Below, piece by piece: positions 32,373-44,700 of a DNA stretch of 64,000 nucleotides. Source of the stretch: Argyresthia goedartella (lineage: Eukaryota; Arthropoda; Insecta; Lepidoptera; Argyresthiidae); NCBI GenBank assembly GCA_949825045.1, contig OX463815.1, forward strand, positions 33,595,356-33,659,355, read 5' to 3'. Both the position numbers and the translations under genes were made by a program. Below the pieces are notes generated by a model. The model was not told where the DNA came from. It searched no databases and was given only the letters and a program-made list of their open reading frames with translations. Positions within the stretch are counted from its first letter, which is position 1; each line of letters starts with the position of its first letter.

Positions 32373-35278
32373 CAGCGACTATTAACACTACTCTGTCGAG
32401 CGACACTTCAAGTTTTACACATTCTAAGAGTAGTATAGTCTTGTTTGCTTATAGTAAATGTGCAGATACAAGGGCAATCGATTCTCGACCGAATTTTGAA
32501 CGATAATTATTTGACCATGTAACTGCTTTGAAGTGGTGAACTGGGAGTTTTTTAACGCGTTGATTTGGCTGCTTCTAAAGAATTCTTGAATTGCTTTTAG
32601 AAAGTACAAAGTAAGTTATATTCAGCTCTTTAGAAACCAAAAGGTAATTAAAAAAGCTGGCAAAGTAGGCTACGCTCGGCATATGCTGAGTCGCATACAG
32701 CCATTTATAAATATTTGCTTCTGAATGAATAAATGAATGTTAGGATTTGGTTTAATACAAATAACAGTAATCTTCGTACATAAGAAAGTACTGTCATTTC
32801 ACAGTAGGTATGAGAGCTTAATAAATAACAAACGGTCGTTAAAAAAATCACAATGCACCATTAGTTAGTTTATTAGATCATTTTGATACGAACGTAATTG
32901 CTTTTGAAATATTGATAAATAAGAAACGCTGATAGCTAAGGAATTCATAAGAATATATGAACATGATTATCATAAAATGAACATAACTCACATCATCATG
33001 AGAAGAAGAGAGATTATTTTACCAATTTATGTAGCTGAGCAGTAAAGCATGTAATTCAACAGCTTGTCTTGAGTATTCAATTAATTCTCAATCAAATATT
33101 TCAAATTAATTCTACATTGTGTAATAGAAAGGTGTGGCCATATTTTACAAGTTATTTAGATATGTTTAACTAATTCCTATTTGGTATTTAATATATGGCA
33201 AAATCTTTCTATTGCACCGTATACAGGCAGTAGTTTGTCAACGAGTCTACACTTGAGTCATGATGTTAATCGTTATAACGATATAAATATTAAACTTAAA
33301 ATTATATACCTTCGTGGACAATTCTCTAACTAGAGTCGATACCTATATGTTTCAATATGTCTGAAACTCCGTACAGGATCTGTAGAGTGTAGACTCATCA
33401 ACATAATTACCCCGGAATTAATTACAATGTAAAATGCACTTCTGAAAGCAGATAACATTGAGGTGATAAAATTTATATAGTTTCCTGAATTTCTATCATA
33501 AACATCATTTACATGTAAATCTGTACGATTTAGAATCGAAATAGAATAAAATATTATGTATGTAAGAGTTAAGTGAGCGGTATTCAGTTTATTTCTCCCC
33601 AAACGCACAGGATGGTTCAACTACCGAGGTATATTATAAAAGCTATAGTTATGCAACCGCGGTTCACAACATTATTTTGGGGAAAAAAATTCAAAACTGT
33701 AACAGGTAAAAAGTAAAGTATCAAAAACATTTTGTGTCCCGTATCAGTCGTGTTATTTGTGCAGTGATTCATACTTGAAAAATAACTAAAACTTTCTTTG
33801 ACCATTCATCTTGAAGTGTTGCTCAAAAGCACTGATTTACCATGTAGCCTCCGACAGACATATAAACAAGTGTACAATAAGCTTAATATCAAAAATGGAC
33901 CAATCATGGCAGTGATGAGGTGATCGATGCTGTCATTGGTCAATTTCTATCTCTCAATCTTATATGTCTAGCAGACGCCGTAAGAAAACCGAGATTCTAT
34001 TTTCAAATTTCTAATGAATTGACCAATCAAAGATTATCTTTAATGTGATTGGTTCAATTAGAAATCTAAATAGCTGCCTTCATCTTGAGATTGCGACCGG
34101 TAGTCTTACAATTCCATTTCTTCGTAAAATTAGCGAATAGTGAGAATATTCAGAGAAATTCACTTTTCCGTAAAACTTAATTGCCGAAGAGACAAACATT
34201 TATTCAACAAGCAACATCCCTCGAGACAAAACAATCAACAAACAAGAATATTATTTCTGTTGCAACTCATTTACGCAACAAAGTAACACTCGCCCAAACT
34301 AATCTTACGCGAGAGTTTTTCTTTTCCTGAACTCTGTGGAGTCTATGCTAGATAGAAACCTACCAAAATAGTGCTTTGCAGACATGTGAGTTACATTGAG
34401 CCGCTAGTTGCTTGAGTTCCGCCCACTCGATTCACTGTGATTGCTAATTCTAGGAAGGATGACCTCCTCTTAGACACTACAGACAGCTACTCTGATATGG
34501 TCTCAGTCTCAAGACAGCCCATAAGTTCTGGCTACTATACGCTCCTGCTGCTCCATCTACAAGTCTGGACACACCCCCACACTTCGACAGGAATAAGACT
34601 TGTTGTGAAGATACGGCTGAAAATGACAATTGTTTAGGCCCATATGAATACAACGCTTTCAGCTTTGAGAAAAATCACACCCATGTATGACCTTGAGATG
34701 CTGTCTTCATAAGATTCCACAAGTCAAGTCCACGTTAATGACAGCTCTAAGAACTGGGAGCATTTTAATAATACTGGCCTAAGGCTTGTGAATAAGAACC
34801 CTGTGTATTTTTAATGGTTATCGAAAGTGTGGTAGGTATCTGAAGGCGTCTGATATGTGGGATGATGTGTGTAGCGTCGCGGCCTGTCCTCATAAGTTCC
34901 TGGTACAAAACTGGAGCGTACCTACATACATACACGATTCGTAATTATATACAATATACAATAAGATAAATGCTATGAGCCTACGGGACCCGAGGAACAG
35001 GCAGCGGATGACTCGCGTCGGTAAACATTCTCACATTTAAATATACATCGTAAGTAACTCGCTCTATTAATATAGTATTTATAATAACAAAGTTTAGGTC
35101 GGTCTGTACGCGACGACTTGTTGCTACGCACGTCCACGAGACATCGGTACGATTTCACTCTATCACATAAATCTATTCGTATATATAAAAACAAACTATG
35201 CAATATGCGGAATGGCACTCCTATCCATACAGTACAGTGGGAACGAAATTAGCGGAATTATTTTTTCATATATATCTA
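32373..35278. other. gene-free stretch downstream of the RhoGAP gene
   Basis: No coding region is supported. Near 33900-34060 two segments with 'gaccaatca' occur about 120 bp apart, possibly a small repeat. Confidence 0.35.
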
Positions 35279-35284
35279 TTTATT
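35279..35284 (-). terminator. possible AATAAA polyadenylation signal of the RhoGAP gene
   Basis: AATAAA on the minus strand about 240 nt beyond the stop at 35523-35525. Other signals could be used. Confidence 0.3.
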
Positions 35285-35522
35285 TCGTTCTAGTCTGTAT
35301 AAGAGTTCTATACCAAACCAATAAGTACTCCGTTTCTTTTGCGGTAAGAAAATCTGTAAAAGGATCCTTAATCATGCGATTTCCGTCATGGTCCCGCGGA
35401 CGTGATGGAAGTCACCACAGACCGACCACGCGCCACGCGCTCAACACAATATACAATCAGAATCGTAGCACTCTTTCGATTCGTTTAAAAAAATTGACTA
35501 GAAAATTCCTTTACAGCCGGCA

Positions 35523-35721
35523 CTATGTGTGCGTGGCAGGGGGGGAGAATATGTCGCCGACACGCCAGTCCTCCGCCTCCTCCTCTGCGTCGTACTGCTG
35601 CAGGAATGGGTTGGTCGAGCTGTAGCGCGGGCCGTTGCTGATGGGGCCTAGAGTGACCGCCATCCCCGCTGAGGTCCCGGGGATGGCTGAACGAGGGGAC
35701 TCGGTGCCCCGGGGCGTGTTC
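35523..35721 (-). CDS. RhoGAP100F: RhoGAP last exon
   Basis: 199 nt after acceptor ATTCTCCAG. It continues [17 protein letters not shown] and ends [27 protein letters not shown] before TAG. Its phase fits exon 10 exactly. Confidence 0.8.
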
Positions 35722-38700
35722 CTGGAGAATTGAGACAAACAAATCTCATTGGGTGCGGTTGGGCGAGAAACGTGTTAACTGGCGCTAATAACGCTAATCA
35801 GGTCGATCTGGGCTGAGTATGATGATGATGTCATGCATCATTTTTAAGACAGGAATTATCATTGCAAGTGAGAGTATTTTTTGGTTTTTTACGTGGCGTC
35901 TTACTGCGGCGAGTCTCTAGGCGAGGCTCTGGGCAATTTCCTTGGGGAGCTGCGCTCGGGTGGCGCAGACCCTACTACTGCTGGGCAACTTACCTCGGCG
36001 AGTCTCTAGGCGAGGCTCTGGGCGAGTTCCTTGGGGAGCTGCGCTCGGGCTGACGCAGTATGGAGGAGACGGAGCCGCCGTGATTGATGGTGTCGGCGGG
36101 GGAGTGGCTGCCGCTGCTACTGCTGGGCAACATACCTCGGCGAATCACTAAGCGAGGCTCTGGACGAGTTCCTCGAGGAGCTGCGCTGTGGGTGGCACAG
36201 TATGAAGGAGATGGAGCCACCGTGCTTGATGGTGTCGGCGGGGGAGTGGCTGCCGCTGCTGGGCAACATACCTCGGCGTGTCTATAGGTGAGGCTCTGGG
36301 CGAGTTCCTCGGGGAGCTGCGTTCTGGCTGACGCAGTATGGAGGAGACGGAGCCGTCGTGCTTACTGGTGTCGGCGGGGGAGTGGTTGCCGCTGCTACTG
36401 CTGGGCGACTTACCTCTGCTAGTCTCTAGGCGAGGCTCTGGGCGAGTTCCTCGAGGAGCTGCGCTGGGGCTGACGCAGTATGGGGGAGACGGAGCCACCG
36501 CCGTGCTTGATGTTATCGGAGGAGGAGTGGCTGACGCCCAGCAGTAGCTGGGCGTCTTACCTCGGCTTGTCTCTAGGCGAGTCTCTAGGCGAGTTCCTCG
36601 GGGAACTGCGCTAGGGTGGCGCAGACCCTACCACTGCTGGGCAACTTACCTCGACGAGGCTCTGGCTCGAGGCTAGGCGAGGTTCTGGGCGAGTTCCTCG
36701 AGGAGCTGCGCTTGGGTGGTGCAGACCATACTACTGCTGGGCAACTTACCTAGGCGAGTCTCTAGGCGAGGTTCTGGGCGAGTTCGTCGGGGAGCTGCGC
36801 TCGGGTGGCGCAGACCATACTACTGCTGGGCAAATTACCTCGGCGAGTCCCTAGGCGAGGCTCTGGTCGAGTTCCTCGGGGAGCTGCTTCGGGCTGACGC
36901 AGTATGGAGGAGATGGAGCCGCCGTGTTTGATGGTGTCGGCGGGGGAGTGGCAGCCGCTGCTACTGCTGGGTGACTTACCTCGGTCTGTCTCTAGGCGAG
37001 GGTCTGGGCGAGTTCCTTGGGGAGCTGCGCTCGGGTGGCGTAGACCCTACTACTGCTGGGCAACTTACCTCGGCGAGTCTCTAGGCGAGGCTCTGGGCGA
37101 GTTCCTTGGGGAGCTGCGCTCGGGCTGACGCAGTATGGAGGAGACGGAGCCGCCGTGCTTGATGGTGTCGGCGGGGGAGTGGCTGCCGCTGCTACTACTG
37201 GGCGAGGCGGGCGACAGCGCTGGCGGCCGGGAGCGAGGCGGCGCGGGCAGCGGCGCGCGGTGTGGCGACGCTGGACGATATTGGCCGGCCCTGACTGATG
37301 AGAGAACCTGCGGAAGCGAGCTTTAAGTAACACCGTTCATCTGTCATATCGGCAGATTACATAACTTACTCTATGGTTGGGAGCTTGTTTCATGACTCAG
37401 TAATTAATGTATGGGAATGACAAACAAATTAATATTTTTTTGAAATTTGTGTCACATGATTTGGGTGTCGTGAGAAAATTCTACAATTCCCCCCCCCCTC
37501 CCTCTCCACCTGACGCTTCACCCCCCTAACCATAGTCCCCGTAAACAGTTTTTTAATTTTTTGGAAAAACTATAGTAGATACGATAAAATTGTCAAAGGC
37601 AAAAATTATCAAGAAATTTTCTCTATAATTCTTGCAAGAACCTTTTTTTAAGGTTCCGTATGTTAGTAAGAAGAGGTTTTAACAAAGGAAAAAAGAAACC
37701 CTTATAAAATCACTTTGTTGTCAAGCTGTCTATCCGTCTGTCAAGACCCTTTCTCTCAGTAACACGTAAAGATCGTATTAACGTGGTGTCACCCCCTGCC
37801 TAGGGTGCTACGCCGATATTGACTCGAACCCCTGGTTAGAGCGGAGTTCTGTGAGATTTTGAGGTTACTGGTTTGGTGTTGTGGTGCACTCGATTATGAA
37901 CCAGTTTATTCTTTGAACCAGTTTATTTGATACCTGTGGCGTAGAGATCAGCTCAGAGAACGCCTCAGGTATCGAGACCCCGTCTCCTCGGTCAGGGATT
38001 GCTACAAAAGTATCTACCCCGCCATTTTGAACACGAGGATTTCGCCAACGTGGCTCTCGAAGGGCTAGCCAAGTCAAGCTCGCCACGAGCGAAAACCTGG
38101 TATGTATCCACTGCAGGCCTGGGCAAAAGATCCCTTCTAGCATTATTTGAGTATTAAGTGAACAGTGATTTCCCCTCGTTCGTCGCATCATTCGCCACAG
38201 TGGAACAAACCGCAAGGCCTTTTATTTAGTAGACCAGGTTATTTAGTAGCCTAGCTATGGCAGCTGACACCACCATTTTTAAGCTTGGTGTAACCATTTT
38301 TTCTATAAATAATTATTTTATTATTTATTATTATGTGTTCCGTACTAGTAAACCGAGCGGAATGGAGCGGAGACCATATTTCAGCATTATGTAATTCATT
38401 ACACAATTTCAACATGTGTTCATTATTCAATGAGATTCAGATCAATCGTATATGTTGCTTTAAGGCTTTAGTTAATATTCTTGGGAATGTTTAACATACT
38501 GAGTGTCAAGGACGCCTGAGACAAAAGTGGTGGACCAGTGTTTCGCCCGTGATAAACCTGACCTTTGACAAAACATCTGGTGTATATCGGGAGATACACG
38601 TGGTGCTGTGCATGTTAATGATTTGGGAATTATTTGTGCATGAGCCCCAACTCAGTATATGATAAGAGAATATTGTAGTAGGACCATAAATTGTGTAGTC

Positions 38701-41700
38701 AAAGAGGACCTTCCTTCGTTGTTGTTTTATCCCGAATTCCAGGAAACAACAACCAAAATGTCTGGTTAAAAGACTCCGCCGCTAGGTCAACGGCCCGCTG
38801 GATGTTTCCCCATTTCAGTGTGCCGCTGAGACTATTCCGAAGAGTTGTTGGCTAAAGTAAGTTAAGATAGTAAAACGTTAAGCTATGTATTTAGAACCGA
38901 ACGTACCCAATCGCAATTTCGTCATGATAGTTAGAGTGAATTCGGAACGCACCCTTTTATGTCTATGACCGTAATTTGTGGCAAGCTGTCACTTCACATT
39001 AGACGAACACGCGTTTTTGTCGAAGGTTAACTCGTATTGGCTGGGATTTTGAATTGGTCTGTCGAAATCGTGTAGTGTCCTGGATAGTAATCCAGGAGCA
39101 ATCAATCCGCGTAATGGTAGGCTAAGGTATAGCCCGCGGACCCGCGAGTGTATTGGAACATAACTCGTGAACTTGACATTTTTGCGGGCCTTAGTAGTTT
39201 TAGAGCAAGCTTGCAAAAATTAATCTAGATTAGCTCTGTGCCAATTATTATGAAAAAACTAACTAATATTAGTTTTTATTTATACATGCCTATATCGATG
39301 TTACTCGTTCTTAATTGTTTAAATTTATCATTAATGTAAATTAAATGTCATATTCAATGTCAATTGTTAAAATTCACATTTGTTTTTCGGAATTAAATAT
39401 AGCTAAGTAATCTAAATAAAAATAATACATATAATAATCAATTAATAACAAATAAATTCAAATGAACATTTCACAATTCTAATTATAGTCGAATTTGCAT
39501 GCTGTGATCTTTTATAATTAAGAAAGCGCTTAATTCTGTTATTATTAGGTCCTTACATATGAAATTGGCGTTTCGCCGTACTGGCCACTTTGGTCTCAAA
39601 TATCTCCTCTATGGTTAGGAATTCCAAATTCAAATTTATACAGCTATTTACTCATGTATTTGTGTTTCTAAAATTATAATTCATTTGTTTTTTCCTCAAT
39701 TGTTTTTTTTTCTTGCGTCACTCAGCTTACAAAATGGAAAACTTGAAATATCGCGTTATTTACGAGTATGAGTTCTACCGTGGCACCAGTGCTGCAGAAA
39801 CGGCTCGAAGGATTAATGATGTGTATGGCCACGGTGCCGCAATAGAAAACACAGTGCGTTTTTGGTTCCGACGTTTTCGTTCTGGAAATTTCGACCTGCA
39901 GAACCAGTGCCGTGGACGGCCGGAGACAAAAGTTGATAATGAAGAATTCTTCAATTCTGGTTTGCGATGGATCCGCTTCCACTATTTTGGAAGCGGATCT
40001 ATCGCAAACCGCGTCCGAGTTAGCTGCAGGCTGCAGTGTTAGTGATAAAACTGTTTTAATCCACTTGAAGTAAATTGGGAAGGTGAAAAAGCTTGAAAGG
40101 TGGGTACCTCACAAACTGAGTGAAGTAAATCAACAAACGCGCGTTGACTGCTGCGTTGCATTACTCACCCGGCATAATAATGAAAGGATTTTAAATCGAA
40201 TCATTACCTGTGATGAAAAGTGGATCCTGTACGATAATCGGAAGCACTCATCGCTATGGCTGAACCCTGCCGAACCAGCCAAACCATGCCCCAAGCGAAA
40301 ATTGACTCCAAAAAAGTTACTTGTGAGCGTTTGGTGGACTAGTGCTGGTGTAGTTCACTACAGCTTTCTTAAATCTGGCCAGACGATTACGGCAGATGTC
40401 TTTTGTCAGCAACTGCAAAAAATCATGATGGAAAAGCTAGCTGCTAAACAACCGAGGCTGGTCAATCGCTCTAGGCCACTGCTGCTTCATGATAATGCTA
40501 GACCACACACTGCACAACAGACGGCTACCATACTAGAGGAGCTTCAATTGGAATGTCTAAGACATCCACCGTACTCTCCGGACCTTGCTCCAACAGATTA
40601 CCATTTTTTTCGAAATTTGGACAACTTCTTGAAAGGGAAAAAATTCAACTCCGATGGGCAGTCCAAACCGCCTTCAAAGATTTAATTGATTCCCGTCCGA
40701 ATGTTTTTTTAGTAAAGGGATCGAAGAACTACCTATGAGATAGCAAAAGTGTGTAGATAGCAATGGTACATACTTTGATTAAATAAATATATTATATTTA
40801 AAAAAAAAACGACTTTATGTTCCTCCCATGCAAAACGCCTATTTCATATGTAAGGACCTAATATTAAGTATCTAACCTTTGTCTGTATTGCGTATTTCTT
40901 CTTAAAGATCCTGTATAAATAAATAAATAAATAAATAACCTCAAGGTTGATACCTCCTTGGGGTGGGGGGTAGTGTGGGGCGAGAAACAATGTATGTGCC
41001 TGCATGTAAATGTAATGTGATGTTTAAAATCCTGGCTTATGGTTGTTATGTAGTTGTGTCTGGTTCCTAAAACAGGGTATCCTGGTGGCTTCAAGTCAAA
41101 CCCTCAACACTAAAGGAATCGAGCCCGCACGATTCTCCCTTTTTTGCTCTTTCGGAAATTTAACATAAACAAAATCTGCGTACCTGCCAACTTAACCTGC
41201 GAAAGGTGATGAGCCAATTCGGTTCTGTGAAAAACAGGATATATTATAATGTTGTGACCTAACACAACCTAACTTTCGGTCAGAAAGTGACCTATAGCAA
41301 TTCGGTTCTGAGAAACTGTATAACATCAGGCGTTGAGGCATGCGCAGATTTAGTTCAGTCGGTATGCGCATGTGTGAAGGCCATAGTCTGCTTAGCACCT
41401 AACATAGTTGAGCCATGCACAGGTTTCGGCTTTATGCATCCTGATGTGGAACCGGAACCAATGTATGCAAATATTTGTTTGATGAGAACGGCTGTTTGTA
41501 CCCTAGTCATGGTTGTTTATCTATCTAAGCATAATATTTATCTATATAAGTATGTGTATCGTTGTCTAATACCCAAGATACAGGGAGTCCTAGTTTGGGG
41601 CTAGATCAATGTGTGTAAACAGTGTCCAAGGTATTATTATGTGCTTGTTTGCACGGTACTCACATGTGCGGGCGGCGAGCGGTCGGGCGCGAGCCGAGCC

Positions 41701-44700
41701 GAGGGAGCTGGCGGCGGAGATGCTGCTGATGCTGCCACTGGAGGCCGATATGGACTGACTGAGCGCGGAGCTCGGCCTAAACACATACCACAGATTCGTG
41801 TTCACTACCAAACGCCAAAAGTGAACCAACATCTATTACGTAATTAGCTTAAAAAAACCTGCCACTTTTGCATTTGACATAGGCCGCGTTCACACTGAAC
41901 GGCTGAATTTCATGCGATTTTCTCATTTTCTGTCGATTTATCTAAATATTGTTTGGGAAATATTATACTGCACATCAAAAATACTAATTTGCACAGCAAA
42001 TATCAGGGCAAAATGCTGCGACAGGTAAGGTGAAGGGTAAAGGGGATGGTGAGCGAAGCGAAGCCCCCTTTATCGTTCGTGTTCGGTTGAACATGTAAGA
42101 AATAAATAAATACTTAAAACATAAACTAAAGTACACATAACATATTTAAAACATAAAAAGTGTTTTCCTTGATCTTCTTTTCTATGAAAATCAGTATCTT
42201 TGATGTGCGATTAAATACTAGCCATATTGTTTTACATAGTGATGATTCAGATTCAGCGGTAACTAGGAGCTGTGGCAAGTGCGACTGACTAGGCGGCTTG
42301 TGGTCACAATGCGTCGCAAACTTTTGTAGCAGCGTTTGGACTAGTGCGCAGGTGTCGCAAGCCATAAATAAGTTAATGATGTTTTTCTAGTGGGATATGG
42401 ATGGGAAACGTGTGACGGGAGGTCACTTCAAACTGAAATAAATTCAAGATTATTTTTGGACCTCTAGCCAAATTCTTCACCTTATCGTATTGCATATGTA
42501 CAATAAATTTATGAAATAAAAAATGTTTTTTTTTTTACATTTTATCGCTAATTTGTTCTAACACAAATTAAAATTGTGCTCATTTACGCGTTTGTTCACC
42601 GCGCGTACCACCCAATTTGTTCCGGTTGTTCCGGTTCGCAGCGAGTTGAGCGCAAGGGTGACCGAACGCGTCTAGATATTAAGGATTTTGGATTTTGGAG
42701 TGGCGTGAAATTCAGATTTAAAAAAGGAAAAGTTGTTTTATTTTTTTACCAAATACTTTTTTATCGATTTTTATAAAACATGTTTACTGTTGGCTAGGGG
42801 TCCAAAAATAACCCTTAATATACAATAATTATTAAATCTAATCTTCCTATATATTAATATTGCATGAATCGTCGCAGTAATATTTTCATAATTCTACGAA
42901 AATAGGAAAATTTAATTCATCTGTGCCGTTCAGTGTGGACGCGGCCTCACAACACCTCAGTGTTTTCAATAGGTAAAAACCAATTAATACCATTTTACTT
43001 TCGGGAAAAATATTTCTGCTACGTTAGTACTTATATCTACACACGTACAGATGTAGTGAATAATCCTTTCCTTTCGTATTTTCTCGGAAATGTTCGTTTT
43101 TGTCTTACTACTTTGATACATTTGACATTGATAAATAAAGTATGCGATTTATTTGATACCTACACGTAATTTAATAATACAGTAATTCATAGACACATCG
43201 GCACCATTCGGGTGTTATCGTTGTTCCGAGTTTTGCCGATAGGAAAGGATTATTCACTACATCTGTATCATAACTTATCATTTTACTTTCGGGAAAAATA
43301 TTTCTGCTACGTTATTTTTATCTACACACGTATCATAACTTATCATTTTACTTTCGGGAAAAATATTTCTGCTACGTTAGTACTTTTATCTACACACGTA
43401 TCATAACTTATGACATTCAAAAACGCCGTCGCCCGCCTGCGTGCCGCCCCTACTTTGTCTGTGAAGTTGGTACTACAGAACAAGCTAAACAACTCAATGC
43501 CACAATGCCGGTCACACATGCGGTTCCAGAACACATCAAAGAGAGCTTATGATATGTGTGTAGATAAACTAGTGTATGTAACTGTACATAATTAGGCATT
43601 ATGTAGCAGTCACATAAACCACTATTGTAAATGATTTACTTGTATACGTTATAAAACATTATTATCTTTGAGATGGTTTTTGGTAACACGAGTCTTCAAT
43701 TAATGGTTAAAAAATTCTACCGAATGTATTTATTCGGTTTCACTGCTTTTTAATTTTTTTGCAGCTAATTACGAGATAGACTTGAGGCACCCGCAAGGAA
43801 TTCGATTTTCCCTTCCTCTCTCGCTCGCTCTCGCCGTCGACGCATCAGTAGGACAATGGCAGATGGTATGACGTCATAAGAGCGAGGTGCCTAGTTAACT
43901 TTTGCATGTAGTACATGGTGTCTTCTTCTTCTGGAGGATAATAAAGTGGTAATTTACAATGCCGGGCCAAAACGATGGACCCACCAGATGTGTATGTTCT
44001 TAAAACATTAAGAGCTTTGGGATTCGACTGGAGCGAGGTGGAGAATGCAGTTAGCGTGTTGAGGTGGTCTGAGGTACTCTAGGACAACAACAATCCATAT
44101 ATATCTCTTTTGGTCTATCTAAAGGTAAATTTGTTTTGTTGTAGTTTCCATGATAAAATCCACTCCGCTGACTAAGAAACTGTGCAACGGTTACTCATGC
44201 TGCCATCTTTGTGATGAAGACGATAACGACCAAACGCTAAGTAAAAATGGATAGTGTACCTTGGGGGAGCGTGGCTGAGGCCGCTGGCGACACACTGGCT
44301 CTGCCTCCACGCGGCCCGGGCGCTGGCTCGCCGCGCCGAACTGTCTACAAACAGACATGCGTTAAGGCGCTGCTTAACTTTAGTATGTATTTCCCTGGGT
44401 AGTATATGTAACATGCTGTTCTGTTCTATGTGCCGTGCGTTGGCTAATGGACTGTGTTCGTGCGTTTGCTAGGTTTTATGGATTGTTTTCGTGCGTTCGC
44501 TAGGTTTTATGGATAGTGTTCGTGCGTTTGCCAGGTTTTATGGATAGTGTTCGTGCGTTTGCTATGTTTTAAGGATTGTTTTCATGCGTTTGCTAGGTTT
44601 TATGGATGGTTTTTCTTGTGTTTGCTAGATTTTATGGATAGTTTTCGTGCGTTGGCTAGGTTTTATGGATAGTGTTCGTGCGCTTGCTATGTTTTAAGGA

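Noticed and set aside
32137..32406. Open frames within the 18-bp minisatellite
   Set aside because: Produced by the repeat period; no start context, domain or splice support.
35862..37326. Plus-strand open frames rich in Gly/Arg across the exon-10 array
   Set aside because: They are antisense shadows of the SP/RS-coding repeats on the minus strand.
37865..38215. 116-residue minus-strand frame
   Set aside because: No recognisable domain, no splice signals fitting the RhoGAP gene, and repeat-like surroundings.
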